Part shown: positions 55,950 through 64,000 of the stretch, in pieces | Position numbering within the stretch: the stretch's first letter is position 1 | Layout: every line of letters starts with the position of its first letter | Assembly (NCBI GenBank): GCA_963989245.1 | Contig: OZ022339.1 | Span: forward strand, 55,221,295-55,285,294 | DNA: 64,000 nt | From: Nansenia antarctica | Lineage: Eukaryota > Chordata > Actinopteri > Argentiniformes > Microstomatidae | Direction of reading: 5' to 3' | Position numbers and translations under genes: made by a program | The notes under the pieces: model-generated | Told to the model about the DNA's origin: nothing | What the model saw: only the letters and a program-made list of their open reading frames with translations | The model's database searches: none

Positions 55950-57549
55950 CACTACCGTTCAAAAGTTTGGGGTCACTTAGAAATGTCCTTATTTTTGAAA
56001 GAAAAGCACTTTTTTCAAGATAACATTAAATTAATCAGAAATACACTCTATACATTGTTAATGTGGAAAATGACTATTCTAGCTGCAAACATCTGGTTTT
56101 TAATGGAATATCTACATAGGTGTATAGAGGCCCATTTCCAGCAACCGTCACTCCAGTGTTCTAATGGTACATTGTGTTTGCTAATCGCGTTAAAAAGCTA
56201 ATGGATTATTAGAAAAACCTTGAAAACCCTTGTGCAAATACGTTAGCACAACTGAAAACGGTTTTGCTGGTTAGAGAAGTTGTACAAATGGCCTTCCTTT
56301 GAGCTAGTTGAGTATCTGGAGCATCACATTTGTGGGTTCAATTATACTCTCAAAATGGCCAGAAAAAGAGAACTTTCATATGAAACTCGACAGTCTATTT
56401 TTGTTCTTAGAAATGAAGGCTATTCCATGTGAGAAATTGACAAGAAACTGAACATTTCCTACAACGGTGTGTACTACTCCCTTCAGAGAACAGCATAAAC
56501 AGGCTCTAACCAGAGTAGAAAGAGAAGTGGGAGGCCCCGGTGCACAACTGAGCAAGAAGACAAGTACATTAGAGTCTCTAGTTTGAGAAATAGACGCCTC
56601 ACAGGTCCTGAACTGGCAGCTTCATTAAATGGTACCCGCAAAACGCCAGTGTCAACGTCTACAGTGAAGAGGCGACTCCGGGATGCTGGCCTTCTAGGCA
56701 GAGTGGCAAAGAAAAAGCCTATCTGAGACTGGCCAATAAAAGGAAAAGATTAATATGGGCAAAAGAACACAGACATTGGACAGAGGAATTGAAGGAGAAG
56801 TGTTATGGACAGACAAATCGAAGTTTGAGGTGTTTGGATCACACAGAAGAACATTTGTGAGAAGACGCAGAACAAGTGAAAAGATGCCGGAAGAGTGCCT
56901 GGCGGTAATGTGATAGTCTGGGGCTGCTTTGGTGCTGGCAACGTGGGAGATTTGTACAAGGTAAAAGGGAATCAAATCTTTTCAATAAGGAAGGCTATCA
57001 CTCAATTTTGCAACGCCATGCCATACCCTGTGGACAGCGCTTGATTGGAGCCAATTTCCTCCTACAACAGGACAATGACCCAAAGCACACCTCCAAATTA
57101 TGCAAGAACTATTTAGGGAAGAAGCAGGCAGCTAGTATTCTGTCTGTAATGGAGTGGCCAGCGGAGTCACCAGATCTCAACCCCATTGAGCTGTGGTGGG
57201 AGCAGCTTGACCGTATGGTACGCAAGAAGTGCCCATCAAGCCAATCCAACTTGTGGGAGGTGCTTCAGGAAGCGTGGGGTGACATTTCTTCAGATTACCT
57301 CAACAAATTAACAGCTAGAATGCCAAAGGTCTGCAATGCTGTAATTGCTGCAAAGGGAGCATTATTTGACGAAAGCAAAGTTTGAAGGACAAAATTATTA
57401 TTTCAAATAAAAATCATTATTTCTAACCCTGTCAATGTCTTGACTATATTTTCTATTCATTTTGCAACTCATTTGATAAATAAAAAAGTGTGAGTTTTCA
57501 TGGAAAACATGACATTTTCTGGGTGACCCCAAACTTTTGAACGGTAGTG
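55950..57549 (+). mobile_element. Tc1-like transposon, complete ends
   Basis: 27-bp perfect inverted repeats (CACTACCGTTCAAAAGTTTG...) are flanked by TA (55948-55949, 57550-57551). The length is 1600 bp, the normal size for fish Tc1. The transposase reading frame is damaged. Confidence 0.95.
56355..57385 (+). pseudogene. Tc1 transposase pseudogene
   Basis: It starts MARKRELSYETRQSIFVLRN (helix-turn-helix) and has GRPRCTTEQED, LWTDKSKFEVFGSH-type catalytic D1 (about 56805), LLQQDNDPKHTSK D2 (about 57066) and SPDLNPIELWWEQLD with the third acidic residue (about 57187). Defects are a TGA at about 56428-56430, a TAA near 56496, and a one-base loss near 56718 that shifts the middle. The DDE triad is still readable, and frame 57008-57385 is clean to the natural end. 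Confidence 0.9.
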
Positions 57550-58244
57550 TATGTTCTAAGGAATTTGGAAGAGTCAGTAGTGGTGATGGGGTCGCCGTTT
57601 ATTTGTAAGGAAGTTTGGGTTTGGCCTGCGTTGGAAGTCAACGATAAGTTCCTTGGTTTTGGCTGTATTCAGTATGAGGTCGTTGATTGTGCACCAAGTG
57701 ATAGTTTGGGTCACCTCAGAGCGCTACTGGGTTTCATCATTATTGGAGATGAGGCCTATGATGGTTGTGTCGTCCGCATACTTTATTATTTTAACAGAAC
57801 TGTCTGTGGATGTGAAATGGGTTGTGTATAGTGAGAAGGGCCAGGGGGAGAGAACACATCCCTGTGGGGCTCCTGTGCTGAGGGCAAGAGATAGAGATAG
57901 ATAGATAGACTTTATGTCATTGCTACAGTACAGGTACCAAACAACGAAATTTAGGAGGGGAGGCTCCCCTGGTGTTTAGGAAAGGAAAAAGAAACACATT
58001 TTAGAAAAAGCATAGATGCATAAAATCACAAGAAGGTAAGGAGCTGGTTTACATCAATAGAGGCTATGTACACAATCCACTGTACTATACTGCACAGATA
58101 GTCAACTAGGGTTGTCATATTTCACAAGAAAGTATTTTTTCACATTATTTTAAAGTGTCACAGTTTGCAGGCTTGAAAATGTACATGTTTGTGCCTCAGC
58201 ACTAGCTGCCATACAATCCGTCCGGACTGTCCTGGGCCCAGAAC

Positions 58245-59420
58245 TTAGGCCTTTTCTGTGTTCAGGGCCTTGACGGCCCTGTGGTAGAAGCAGTCCTTCA
58301 GTCTGTTTGTCTTAGCGGCCGGGGTCCTGTACCTCCTGTTCGAGGGCAGCTTGACAAAGTGTTCGTGCCCAGGGTGGGTCGGGTCCTTGGAGATCTTGGA
58401 GGCCCTCCTGAGACAGCGTGTTTTGTACAGCTCCTCCAGAGAGGGGAGGGGGGCGCCGGTGATCTTCTGTGCTGTTCTCACGACTCTCTGTAGATCGCTT
58501 CTCTCCGCTGCCGTGCAGCTGTGGAACCAGTTGGAGATGCCGAAGGTGAGGATGCTCTCCACTGCGCCGTGGTAGAAGGCCACCAGCATCTCCTTCTTGC
58601 TGTGTTGTTTCTTGAGGCATCTCAGGGTGTATAGCCGCTGTTGTGCCCTCTTGATGGTGCCTTTAGTGTTGTCCTTCCAGGCCAGGTCATCCCGCATGTT
58701 GTGTCCCAGGAATCGGAGGTTTGAGACTATCTCCACGCTCTCTCCGTCGATGAGCAGGGGCAGGATCTCGGACTTTTTCCTCCTGAAGTCTACGATGAAT
58801 TCCTGGGTCTTTGACTTGTTTAGCAGCAGGTTGTTAACCTTGCACAGCTTGCTCAATTGCTCTACCTCATCCCTGTACGCCGCCTCGTCCCCCCCCGAGA
58901 TACATCCCACCACGGTGGTGTCGTCTGCAAACTTTACGATGTAGTTGCTGGGGTGGATGGGGGTGAAGTCGTGGGTGTAGAGGTTGTAGAGGATGGGGCT
59001 TAGCACGCAGCCCTGGGGTGACCCAGTGCTGAGGCTGAGGGCTGTGGAGGTGTGGGGGCCCACCCGCACCCTCTGGGGGCGGTCGGTCAGGAAGTCCTTG
59101 ATCCACGCACATATAGAGTGTGATAGACCCAGGTCTAGTAGTTTGGTCACTAGCCTGTCTGGAAGGATGGTGTTAAAGGCGGAGCTGAAGTCCACGAAGA
59201 GCAGTCTCGCGTAGCTGTTTCCCCTCTCCAGGTGGGATAGAGTGGCGTGGAGAGTCGTCGCTATGGCGTCCTCTGTGGACCTGTGGGCTCTGTAGGCGAA
59301 CTGGTATGGATCCAGGTTGGGCGGGAGGCGTGTGAGTATGTGGGCCCGGACTAGTTTCTCGAAGCACTTCATGATGATTGGTGTGAGTGCCACCGGGCGG
59401 TAGTCGTTTAGGCAGCTCAC
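58245..59420 (-). CDS. Rex1 RT, open 391-residue frame
   Basis: The frame runs from SCLNDYRPVALTPIIMKCFE through FVDFSSAFNTI, RPQRVRVGPH, GSPQGCVLSPILYNLYTHDF, the catalytic FADD (about 58925-58936), FIVDFRRKK, the thumb LAWKDNTKGTIKRAQQRLYT and the C-terminus RRYRTPAAKTNRLKDCFYHR to a stop at 58245. The first RT blocks (TSTIIPVPKKS) lie upstream in the same frame without an ATG. There are no internal stops. The overall protein is nonetheless broken by a ~7-bp deletion near 59521. Confidence 0.85.
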   Translation of the reverse strand: MSCLNDYRPVALTPIIMKCFEKLVRAHILTRLPPNLDPYQFAYRAHRSTEDAIATTLHATLSHLERGNSYARLLFVDFSSAFNTILPDRLVTKLLDLGLSHSICAWIKDFLTDRPQRVRVGPHTSTALSLSTGSPQGCVLSPILYNLYTHDFTPIHPSNYIVKFADDTTVVGCISGGDEAAYRDEVEQLSKLCKVNNLLLNKSKTQEFIVDFRRKKSEILPLLIDGESVEIVSNLRFLGHNMRDDLAWKDNTKGTIKRAQQRLYTLRCLKKQHSKKEMLVAFYHGAVESILTFGISNWFHSCTAAERSDLQRVVRTAQKITGAPLPSLEELYKTRCLRRASKISKDPTHPGHEHFVKLPSNRRYRTPAAKTNRLKDCFYHRAVKALNTEKA

Positions 59421-59496
59421 CGTGCTTTTCTTCGGGACTGGGATGATAGTTGAGGTTTTCAGGCAGGGTGGGACGGTGGCCTGGGACAGGGACTGG

Positions 59497-60141
59497 TTAA
59501 AGATGTTGGTGAAAACCCTGGTCGGCGCAGTCTCTCAGCACCCGTCCCAGGACGCCATCCGGCCCCGAGGCTTTCCTGGGGTCCACCGCCTTCAGTACAC
59601 GTCTCACCTCGTGCTCTGTGAGGGTGAGGCTGCTGAGAGCTGGAGAGAGTGGTGTCTGTGTTGTGGTTACCTCCGTTCGCCCCTCGTCGAACCGGGCGTA
59701 GAAGGTGTTCAGCTTTCCCGCCAGCAGGGGGTCGTCCTCTGCGGCTGTGAGCCTGTTGGCTCTGAAGTTTGTCATCTGCTGAACCCCCTGCCACATCCGC
59801 CTGGAGTCGTTGCTCAGGAGGCATTCCTCAATCTTCTCTCTGTGCTCTGCCTTGGCCGCTTTGATGCCGCGCTTTAGGTTGGCCCTGGTGGAGCTGTACA
59901 GCGGTGTGCGCTTCCCTGCGAAGAAGGCGTTGTCCCTCTCATTTAACAGTTTTTGGACCTTCCCAGTCATCCATGGCTTCGTGTTGGGGTAGACCCGGAC
60001 CCGTTTGTCCACGGTGACTGAGTTGGTGCAGTTCACTATGTGGTTCAGAACCGACGACGTGTACTGTTCCAGGTCCTCATGCTCATATTCCTGCCATAGG
60101 GTGTCAAGAGGGCGTGATGTAAAGTTGTTTAGTTCACCCTT
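59497..60141 (-). pseudogene. Rex1 linker between endonuclease and RT
   Basis: It encodes VYPNTKPWMTGKVQKLLNER, RMWQGVQQMTNF, LLAGKLNTFYARFDEGR and KASGPDGVLGRVLRDCADQ. The frame then shifts to GFHQHL because about seven bases are missing relative to the 63 kb copy (CTGGCCG). The endonuclease was lost by 5' truncation. Confidence 0.8.
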
Positions 60142-60365
60142 TGTGGTCTGTTCCACAGGAAGCTCCGGATCCAGTGGCAGATGGCTGGGTCAATGTTCAT
60201 GTCCAAAAGAGTGGTGAAGAGTTTGAGTGGGTTGATGGAATTGAAGGCAGACCTGAAGTCTATGAACAGGATCTGTGCATAGGTGTTTGGTGATTCCAGG
60301 TGTTGCAGGATGTAGTGGAGTGCTATGTTAACTGTATCCTCAACAGACCGGTTGGCATGGTAGAT

Positions 60366-60960
60366 GTTATGATGCGTTTTTGTGTGACTATATGCAAATG
60401 TTGTGTGCCTATCAAATATTGCAATACTCATTGTTTAACCTTAAACATGCTTTAAGTGTGCCCACTCTCAGTAGTAAACAACATCTTTAGGAGCAGGCAC
60501 ATACCATATCAAGTAACAGTGAGACCAGTTTAACTCTAAGGACATAGGAGCCTTACTGCAGTGGTCAGCTGCAGAGCAGAACAGCATGAACACAGAATAG
60601 CCATGTATGGGAACTAATGTCAGTATTGTAAGTTACGAGGTAAAAGCTATTTCCTCTCTGAGAACGGTATATAAGCTGTAACAAACAATCAGTACTTTGC
60701 TTGGCATCTCTTTATGCCACAGCCATGCTCGGCATCAGCCGCAGCCAAGCTCGACATCTCCTATGTTGTAGCCATGCTTGAAACTTGGACTTAACAGAGC
60801 ATGCTGCCTTGGAAACATCTGTACATGGGAATGCAACCCAGATCTGCCTAATACAATGATTACGATTCAACCTTCTCTCTGAGTCATCAATATATAATTT
60901 CCGGCCACGTGACCAAGAAAGATCTCCATATATCAGTAGACAAATTGATATGGGTCCATC
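60366..60960. other. Unclassified stretch, possible solo LTR
   Basis: It contains a TATA-like GGTATATAAGCTG (about 60667) and downstream short repeats (CCATGCTCGGCATC, CCAAGCTCGACATC), a layout reminiscent of an LTR promoter. I could not define TG...CA ends or a target duplication, and there is no coding sequence. Confidence 0.25.
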
Positions 60961-61126
60961 ATTGTATCTGCCTCCTTCCTCAAATTGTCTCAGGAGAAAC
61001 AGAAACCATCCTCTGCTAACTGTGTCTTAAGTCAGTTCTTTCTGAGTTCTTTCTAACAAGGAAACCTTTCCACCGTTCTCAAGCAGATACCTTGTATCTG
61101 CCTCCTTCCTCAAAATGTCTCAGCAG
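60961..61126 (+). repeat. Detached copy of the tRNA-iMet array spacer
   Basis: It matches the array spacer: TTGTATCTGCCTCCTTCCTC, TTCTAACAAGGAAACC, CCGTTCTCAAGCAG. The tRNA itself is reduced to its last ~16 bases (AAACCATCCTCTGCTA). The body from base 6 to about 56 is missing. Confidence 0.85.
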
Positions 61127-61135
61127 AACATGCGG

Positions 61136-61500
61136 AACACGCATACAGCACTGAACATAGGTTACCGTATAATATACATGTAATAATAATTTTAATTTTA
61201 AATTAATTTAAATAATTTGACTGACAGATACGCCCAATACACTGACACACACACACACACAGTGAAAGATAATCAGCTCATCGAATATGAAGTACAAGAG
61301 AGATAATCAGCTCATCGAATATGAAGTACACAAGAGTACACACATAACCGGGAACGCGCATACAGCACTGAACAACATCCGTAGAATATAAACTTATGAC
61401 TGACAGTCACATACATACACACACACACACACTGAAAGATCATCAGCTCATTAATACGAAGTAGGCCTACATGAGAGTACACGCACAAAGCCGGCTAACG
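61136..61500. repeat. Local direct duplications
   Basis: CGCATACAGCACTGAACA occurs at 61140-61157 and 61357-61374, followed by related CA-repeat and ATCAGCTCAT segments. AGATAATCAGCTCATCGAAT is itself duplicated in tandem at 61267 and 61301. Confidence 0.75.
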
Positions 61501-62335
61501 TTACTCATTAACTGTTTACACAAGTAAAATCACAGTGTGACTGAGCACTGGTATAAGGACATGAACCAGAGAACAACAGTAAATGCAATAACCCACAGTC
61601 GTCGCTGATGATGTTAAAAAAAAAAACACTGCATTGAACCTGAGATTTACAAATGCATATTACACCTCTTGGAAGAGGAAAGACAAAGAAAAAAATAAAC
61701 ATAGATGTTATGTACGGTGTTGGTGTTCTGTGTGTGTTTGTGTTGTAGCAGGCCTGCTGTTTGTATTGTGTTGTGTGTTGTGTTTTGGTCTCCCCCTGCT
61801 GTTGTAATTTTTCCTAAATTCTCAGATAATTGCTTGGTTCCAGTCCCATCATTTCACACCTGTTCCTGATCTACAATCAACCTGAGGCCCGTTCCACTAA
61901 GCGAGATTATCTTCTAAGCCTCGATAAAGTTCTAAGCCTCGATAATGTTAGCTTGCGTTCGGTTCCATCAATGTGGCTCAAATAATTCGCTGCTTGGTTG
62001 AGCTCCTTCTGAGTCAGATATAATTAGCCTGGTCGCGAGCAGGCTAAAAGACTGGCTAACGTAATAGGTGCGTCAAAAAAGGCTCACAGGCGGAAACTAC
62101 ATCCCGAACGACAGTTCCTCACGTGTCTTTTAGGAAATATTAGTGCCCACTTCACACGAGATAGATAGATAGATTGGTTGACTGTGTGATAGATAGATAA
62201 TTTGATATTTTGAAAGTGTGATCGATTGATAGATAGTTTGATTGTGTGATAGATAACTTGATATTTTGAAAGTGTGATAGATAGATCAATAAAGAAAAGA
62301 GTGTAAAAAAAAAAAGTAATTGTTTCAACTTGCAT
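61501..62335. other. Non-coding stretch with GATA-rich tail
   Basis: About 61501-61560 shares CTGTTTACACAAGTA and ATCACAGTGTGAC with 37375-37410 (the hAT 37139-38165). 62158-62290 is a GATAGATA-rich, partly tandem stretch, probably a LINE tail. No gene. Confidence 0.45.
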
Positions 62336-62349
62336 TGCTGTCATCACAG

Positions 62350-62415
62350 CGGTCTGGCTGGCGCAGTGGTTAAGGCAGCCAGCTAGAGTTTCAAAGGTTG
62401 CGTGTTCGAGACTTG
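62350..62415 (+). repeat. tRNA-like sequence (SINE head or tRNA pseudogene)
   Basis: An A-box-like TGGCGCAGTGGTTAAGGCAG is followed about 30 bp later by a B-box-like GTGTTCGAGAC. The arms do not fold fully. No SINE body was identified. Confidence 0.45.
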
Positions 62416-62587
62416 ATTTAAGTATTTATTTATTTTTTTTACATTTAACCGAAGATTTCATGCAAAGGCTTCAAACACCATTGTAATCGTGTCAGTTCTT
62501 GTAAATTAGCCTGCACCATAATTTTATAGCCTACATACTTTTTTAGATGAGATTTTAGATTAGATTCAGACAACGAAATGCAGTAAA

Positions 62588-62690
62588 AAGTGTGTCCGAA
62601 GAGGGATTTGAACCACCGATATAAAATGACGAATAAATACCACGGCAGCGGTCGATACCACTAGGCCATTGTGGCGATATGACGGCTGGT
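62588..62690 (-). repeat. tRNA-like sequence, minus strand
   Basis: Read on the minus strand it has ATGGCCTAGTGGTATCGAC (A box) and GGTGGTTCAAATCCC (B box) with an extended spacer. It resembles a SINE head or a tRNA pseudogene with an insertion. Confidence 0.45.
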
Positions 62691-63039
62691 AGCCTGCTGC
62701 GTATATCACCACAGTAGTAATATTCATTTATTAAAATATGAACATATAACAATAACTGGGGCTAGTATGACCTACGCATTTAATCGGTCAGCAATTTCTT
62801 GCCAAACCATTTCCCTCGCCTTGTTAATTGCGGCAGTATTGCACTATTTTACATCTTATTTTTCCGTCTTCATAAAGATCAATAATTCGTAATGCTGCGC
62901 AAATGTAGGACCCCTGCAGAGTGGAGTATCTTAATTTAGACAGATCGACTCTTCGGGGCTCTTTATGTCTGCGTGCACGCGCCCATATCGAAGATTTGTA
63001 AGCCTGTCTTCTGTGAACACTCTTCTGTGAACACTCATC

Positions 63040-64000
63040 TGTGAACACAGGGACGGTTGCTGAGGGACTGCGCTGAGGGACTGCGCCGACCAGCTGGCCG
63101 GGGTTTTCACCAACATGTTCAACCAGTCCCTGGCCCAGGCCACCATCCCACCCTGCCTGAAAACCTCAACTATCATCCCAGTCCCGAAGAAAAGCACGGT
63201 GAGCTGCCTAAACGACTACCGCCCGGTGGCACTCACACCAATCATCATGAAGTGCTTCGAGAAACTAGTCCGGGCCCACATACTCACACGCCTCCCGCCC
63301 AACCTGGATCCATACCAGTTCGCCTACAGAGCCCACAGGTCCACAGAGGACGCCATCGCGACGACTCTCCACGCCACTCTATCCCACCTGGAGAGGGGAA
63401 ACAGCTACGCGAGACTGCTCTTTGTGGACTTCAGCTCTGCCTTCAACACCATCCTTCCAGACAGGCTAGTGACCAAACTACTAGACCTGGGACTATCACA
63501 CTCTATATGTGCATGGGTCAAGGACTTCCTGACCGACCGCCCCCAGAGGGTGCGGGTGGGCTCCCACACCTCCACAGCCCTCAGACTCAGCACTGGTTCC
63601 CCCCAGGGCTGCGTGCTAAGCCCCATCCTCTACAACCTCTACACCTACGACTTCACCCCCGTCCACCCCAGCAACTCCATCGTAAAGTTTGCAGACGACA
63701 CCACCGTGGTGGGCTGCATCTCGGGGGGGGACGAGGCGGCGTACAGGGATGAGGTAGAGCAACTGAGCAAGCTGTGCAAGGTTAACAACCTGCTGCTGAA
63801 CAAGTCAAAGACCCAGGAAATCATCGTGGACTTCAGGAGGAAAAAGTCCGAGATCCAGCCCCTGCTCATCGACGGAGAGAGCGTGGAGAGAGTCTCAGCC
63901 CTCCGATTCCTGGGGGTGCACATACAGGATGACCTGTCCTGGAAGAACAACACAACAGCCACCATCAAGAAGGCACAACAGCGGCTCTACTTCCTGAGAG
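63040..64000 (+). mobile_element. Young Rex1 LINE, runs off the window
   Basis: It starts 5'-truncated at about 63045, and a 13-bp tandem duplication (CTGAGGGACTGCG twice, 63060-63085) lies at the RT entry. It is highly similar to the 57887-60141 copy in the opposite orientation. The 3' end is beyond 64000. Confidence 0.88.
63079..64000 (+). CDS. Rex1 RT, open frame to the window edge
   Basis: From 63079 the frame has no stop. It reads DCADQLAGVFTNMFNQSLAQ, STIIPVPKKSTVSCLNDYRP, QFAYRAHRSTEDAIATTLHA, FVDFSSAFNTI, TGSPQGCVLSPILYNLYTYD, the catalytic FADD (about 63689-63700), IIVDFRRKKSE and FLGVHIQDDLSWKNN. A conserved finger-palm-thumb layout is present. The start codon is missing because of the 5' truncation. 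About 307 codons are visible. Confidence 0.85.

Larger units (their letters stand above)
57887..60141 (-). mobile_element. Younger Rex1 inserted in the old Rex1
   Basis: The 3' end lies at 57887-57920 with (GATA)n and ACTTTATGTCATTGCTAC. The 5'-truncated end is at about 60141, inside the linker before the RT. It is very similar to the element at 63 kb, which runs in the opposite direction. Confidence 0.85.
51366..60365 (-). mobile_element. Old Rex1 LINE broken by three later insertions
   Basis: Four pieces form one minus-strand element. 51366-51585 is the 3' tail with (GATA)n and the residues AIRTLN. 55573-55949 has RRRYKSLSTKAKCF and earlier thumb residues. 57550-57886 has LSTGAPQGCVLSP and YADDTTIIGLIS. 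About 60141-60365 has HANRSVEDTVNIALHYILQH, LFIDFRSAFNSIN and FLWNRPQRV. Removing the insertions brings each pair of edges together in the correct protein order. A few residues between RPQRV and LSTG are lost at the third insertion. Confidence 0.85.

Noticed and set aside
63057..63752. A long plus-strand frame rich in Pro/His/Gly.
   Set aside because: It is an out-of-frame reading of the Rex1 RT; the frame starting at 63079 gives all conserved RT blocks.

Overview
The window looks like ray-finned (teleost) fish nuclear DNA. It has a vertebrate gene split into short exons with consensus splice sites. The gene lies among fish-type transposable elements: Rex1/Babar and L2 LINEs, Tc1-like and hAT DNA transposons, a Gmr1-like LTR element and tRNA-derived SINEs. 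CA repeats are common. I see no bacterial operons, phage genes or CRISPR arrays. The species cannot be named from the sequence alone.

Host gene. Eight consecutive exons of one minus-strand gene lie between about 29.8 kb and 5.9 kb. Their translation matches the HEAT-repeat part of PPP4R4 (protein phosphatase 4 regulatory subunit 4). All seven internal junctions use AG/GT sites and keep the reading frame, so about 316 residues read through without a lesion. The first exon or exons (N-terminus) and the C-terminal exons were not found and probably lie outside the window or upstream in the 30-64 kb region. The introns (0.7-6.2 kb) are largely transposon debris.

Regions. 1-5.9 kb: a Rex1 remnant, a hAT remnant with a BED finger, and an internally deleted Gmr1-like Ty3/gypsy element in which integrase precedes reverse transcriptase. 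5.9-29.8 kb: the gene, with two hAT deletion derivatives sharing one family (7.2 and 25.3 kb), an uninterrupted Rex1 RT reading frame just upstream of exon F, a LINE with a restriction-like endonuclease split by an L2, several MITEs, an inverted repeat built on telomere-like repeats, a 34-bp minisatellite and a decayed Tc1. 30-31.7 kb: a run of different short tandem repeats. 32.2-36.9 kb: a hAT carrying a LINE that itself carries another hAT. 36.9-38.6 kb: a Rex1 split by a hAT. 44-46 kb: a Tc1-like element that received a tail-to-tail Rex1/SINE chimera and an unrecognised acidic ORF. 50-51.2 kb: a tandem array of initiator tRNA-Met genes and pseudogenes (179-bp unit in its right half) with one tRNA-Arg-like gene. 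51.4-60.4 kb: one old Rex1 broken by three later insertions (full-size L2, Tc1-like, younger Rex1). 63-64 kb: another young Rex1 running off the edge.

The most noteworthy items are the initiator tRNA array, with one copy that keeps all stems through a compensatory change, the Gmr1-like domain order, the tail-to-tail retro-insertion, and the datable insertion stacks.
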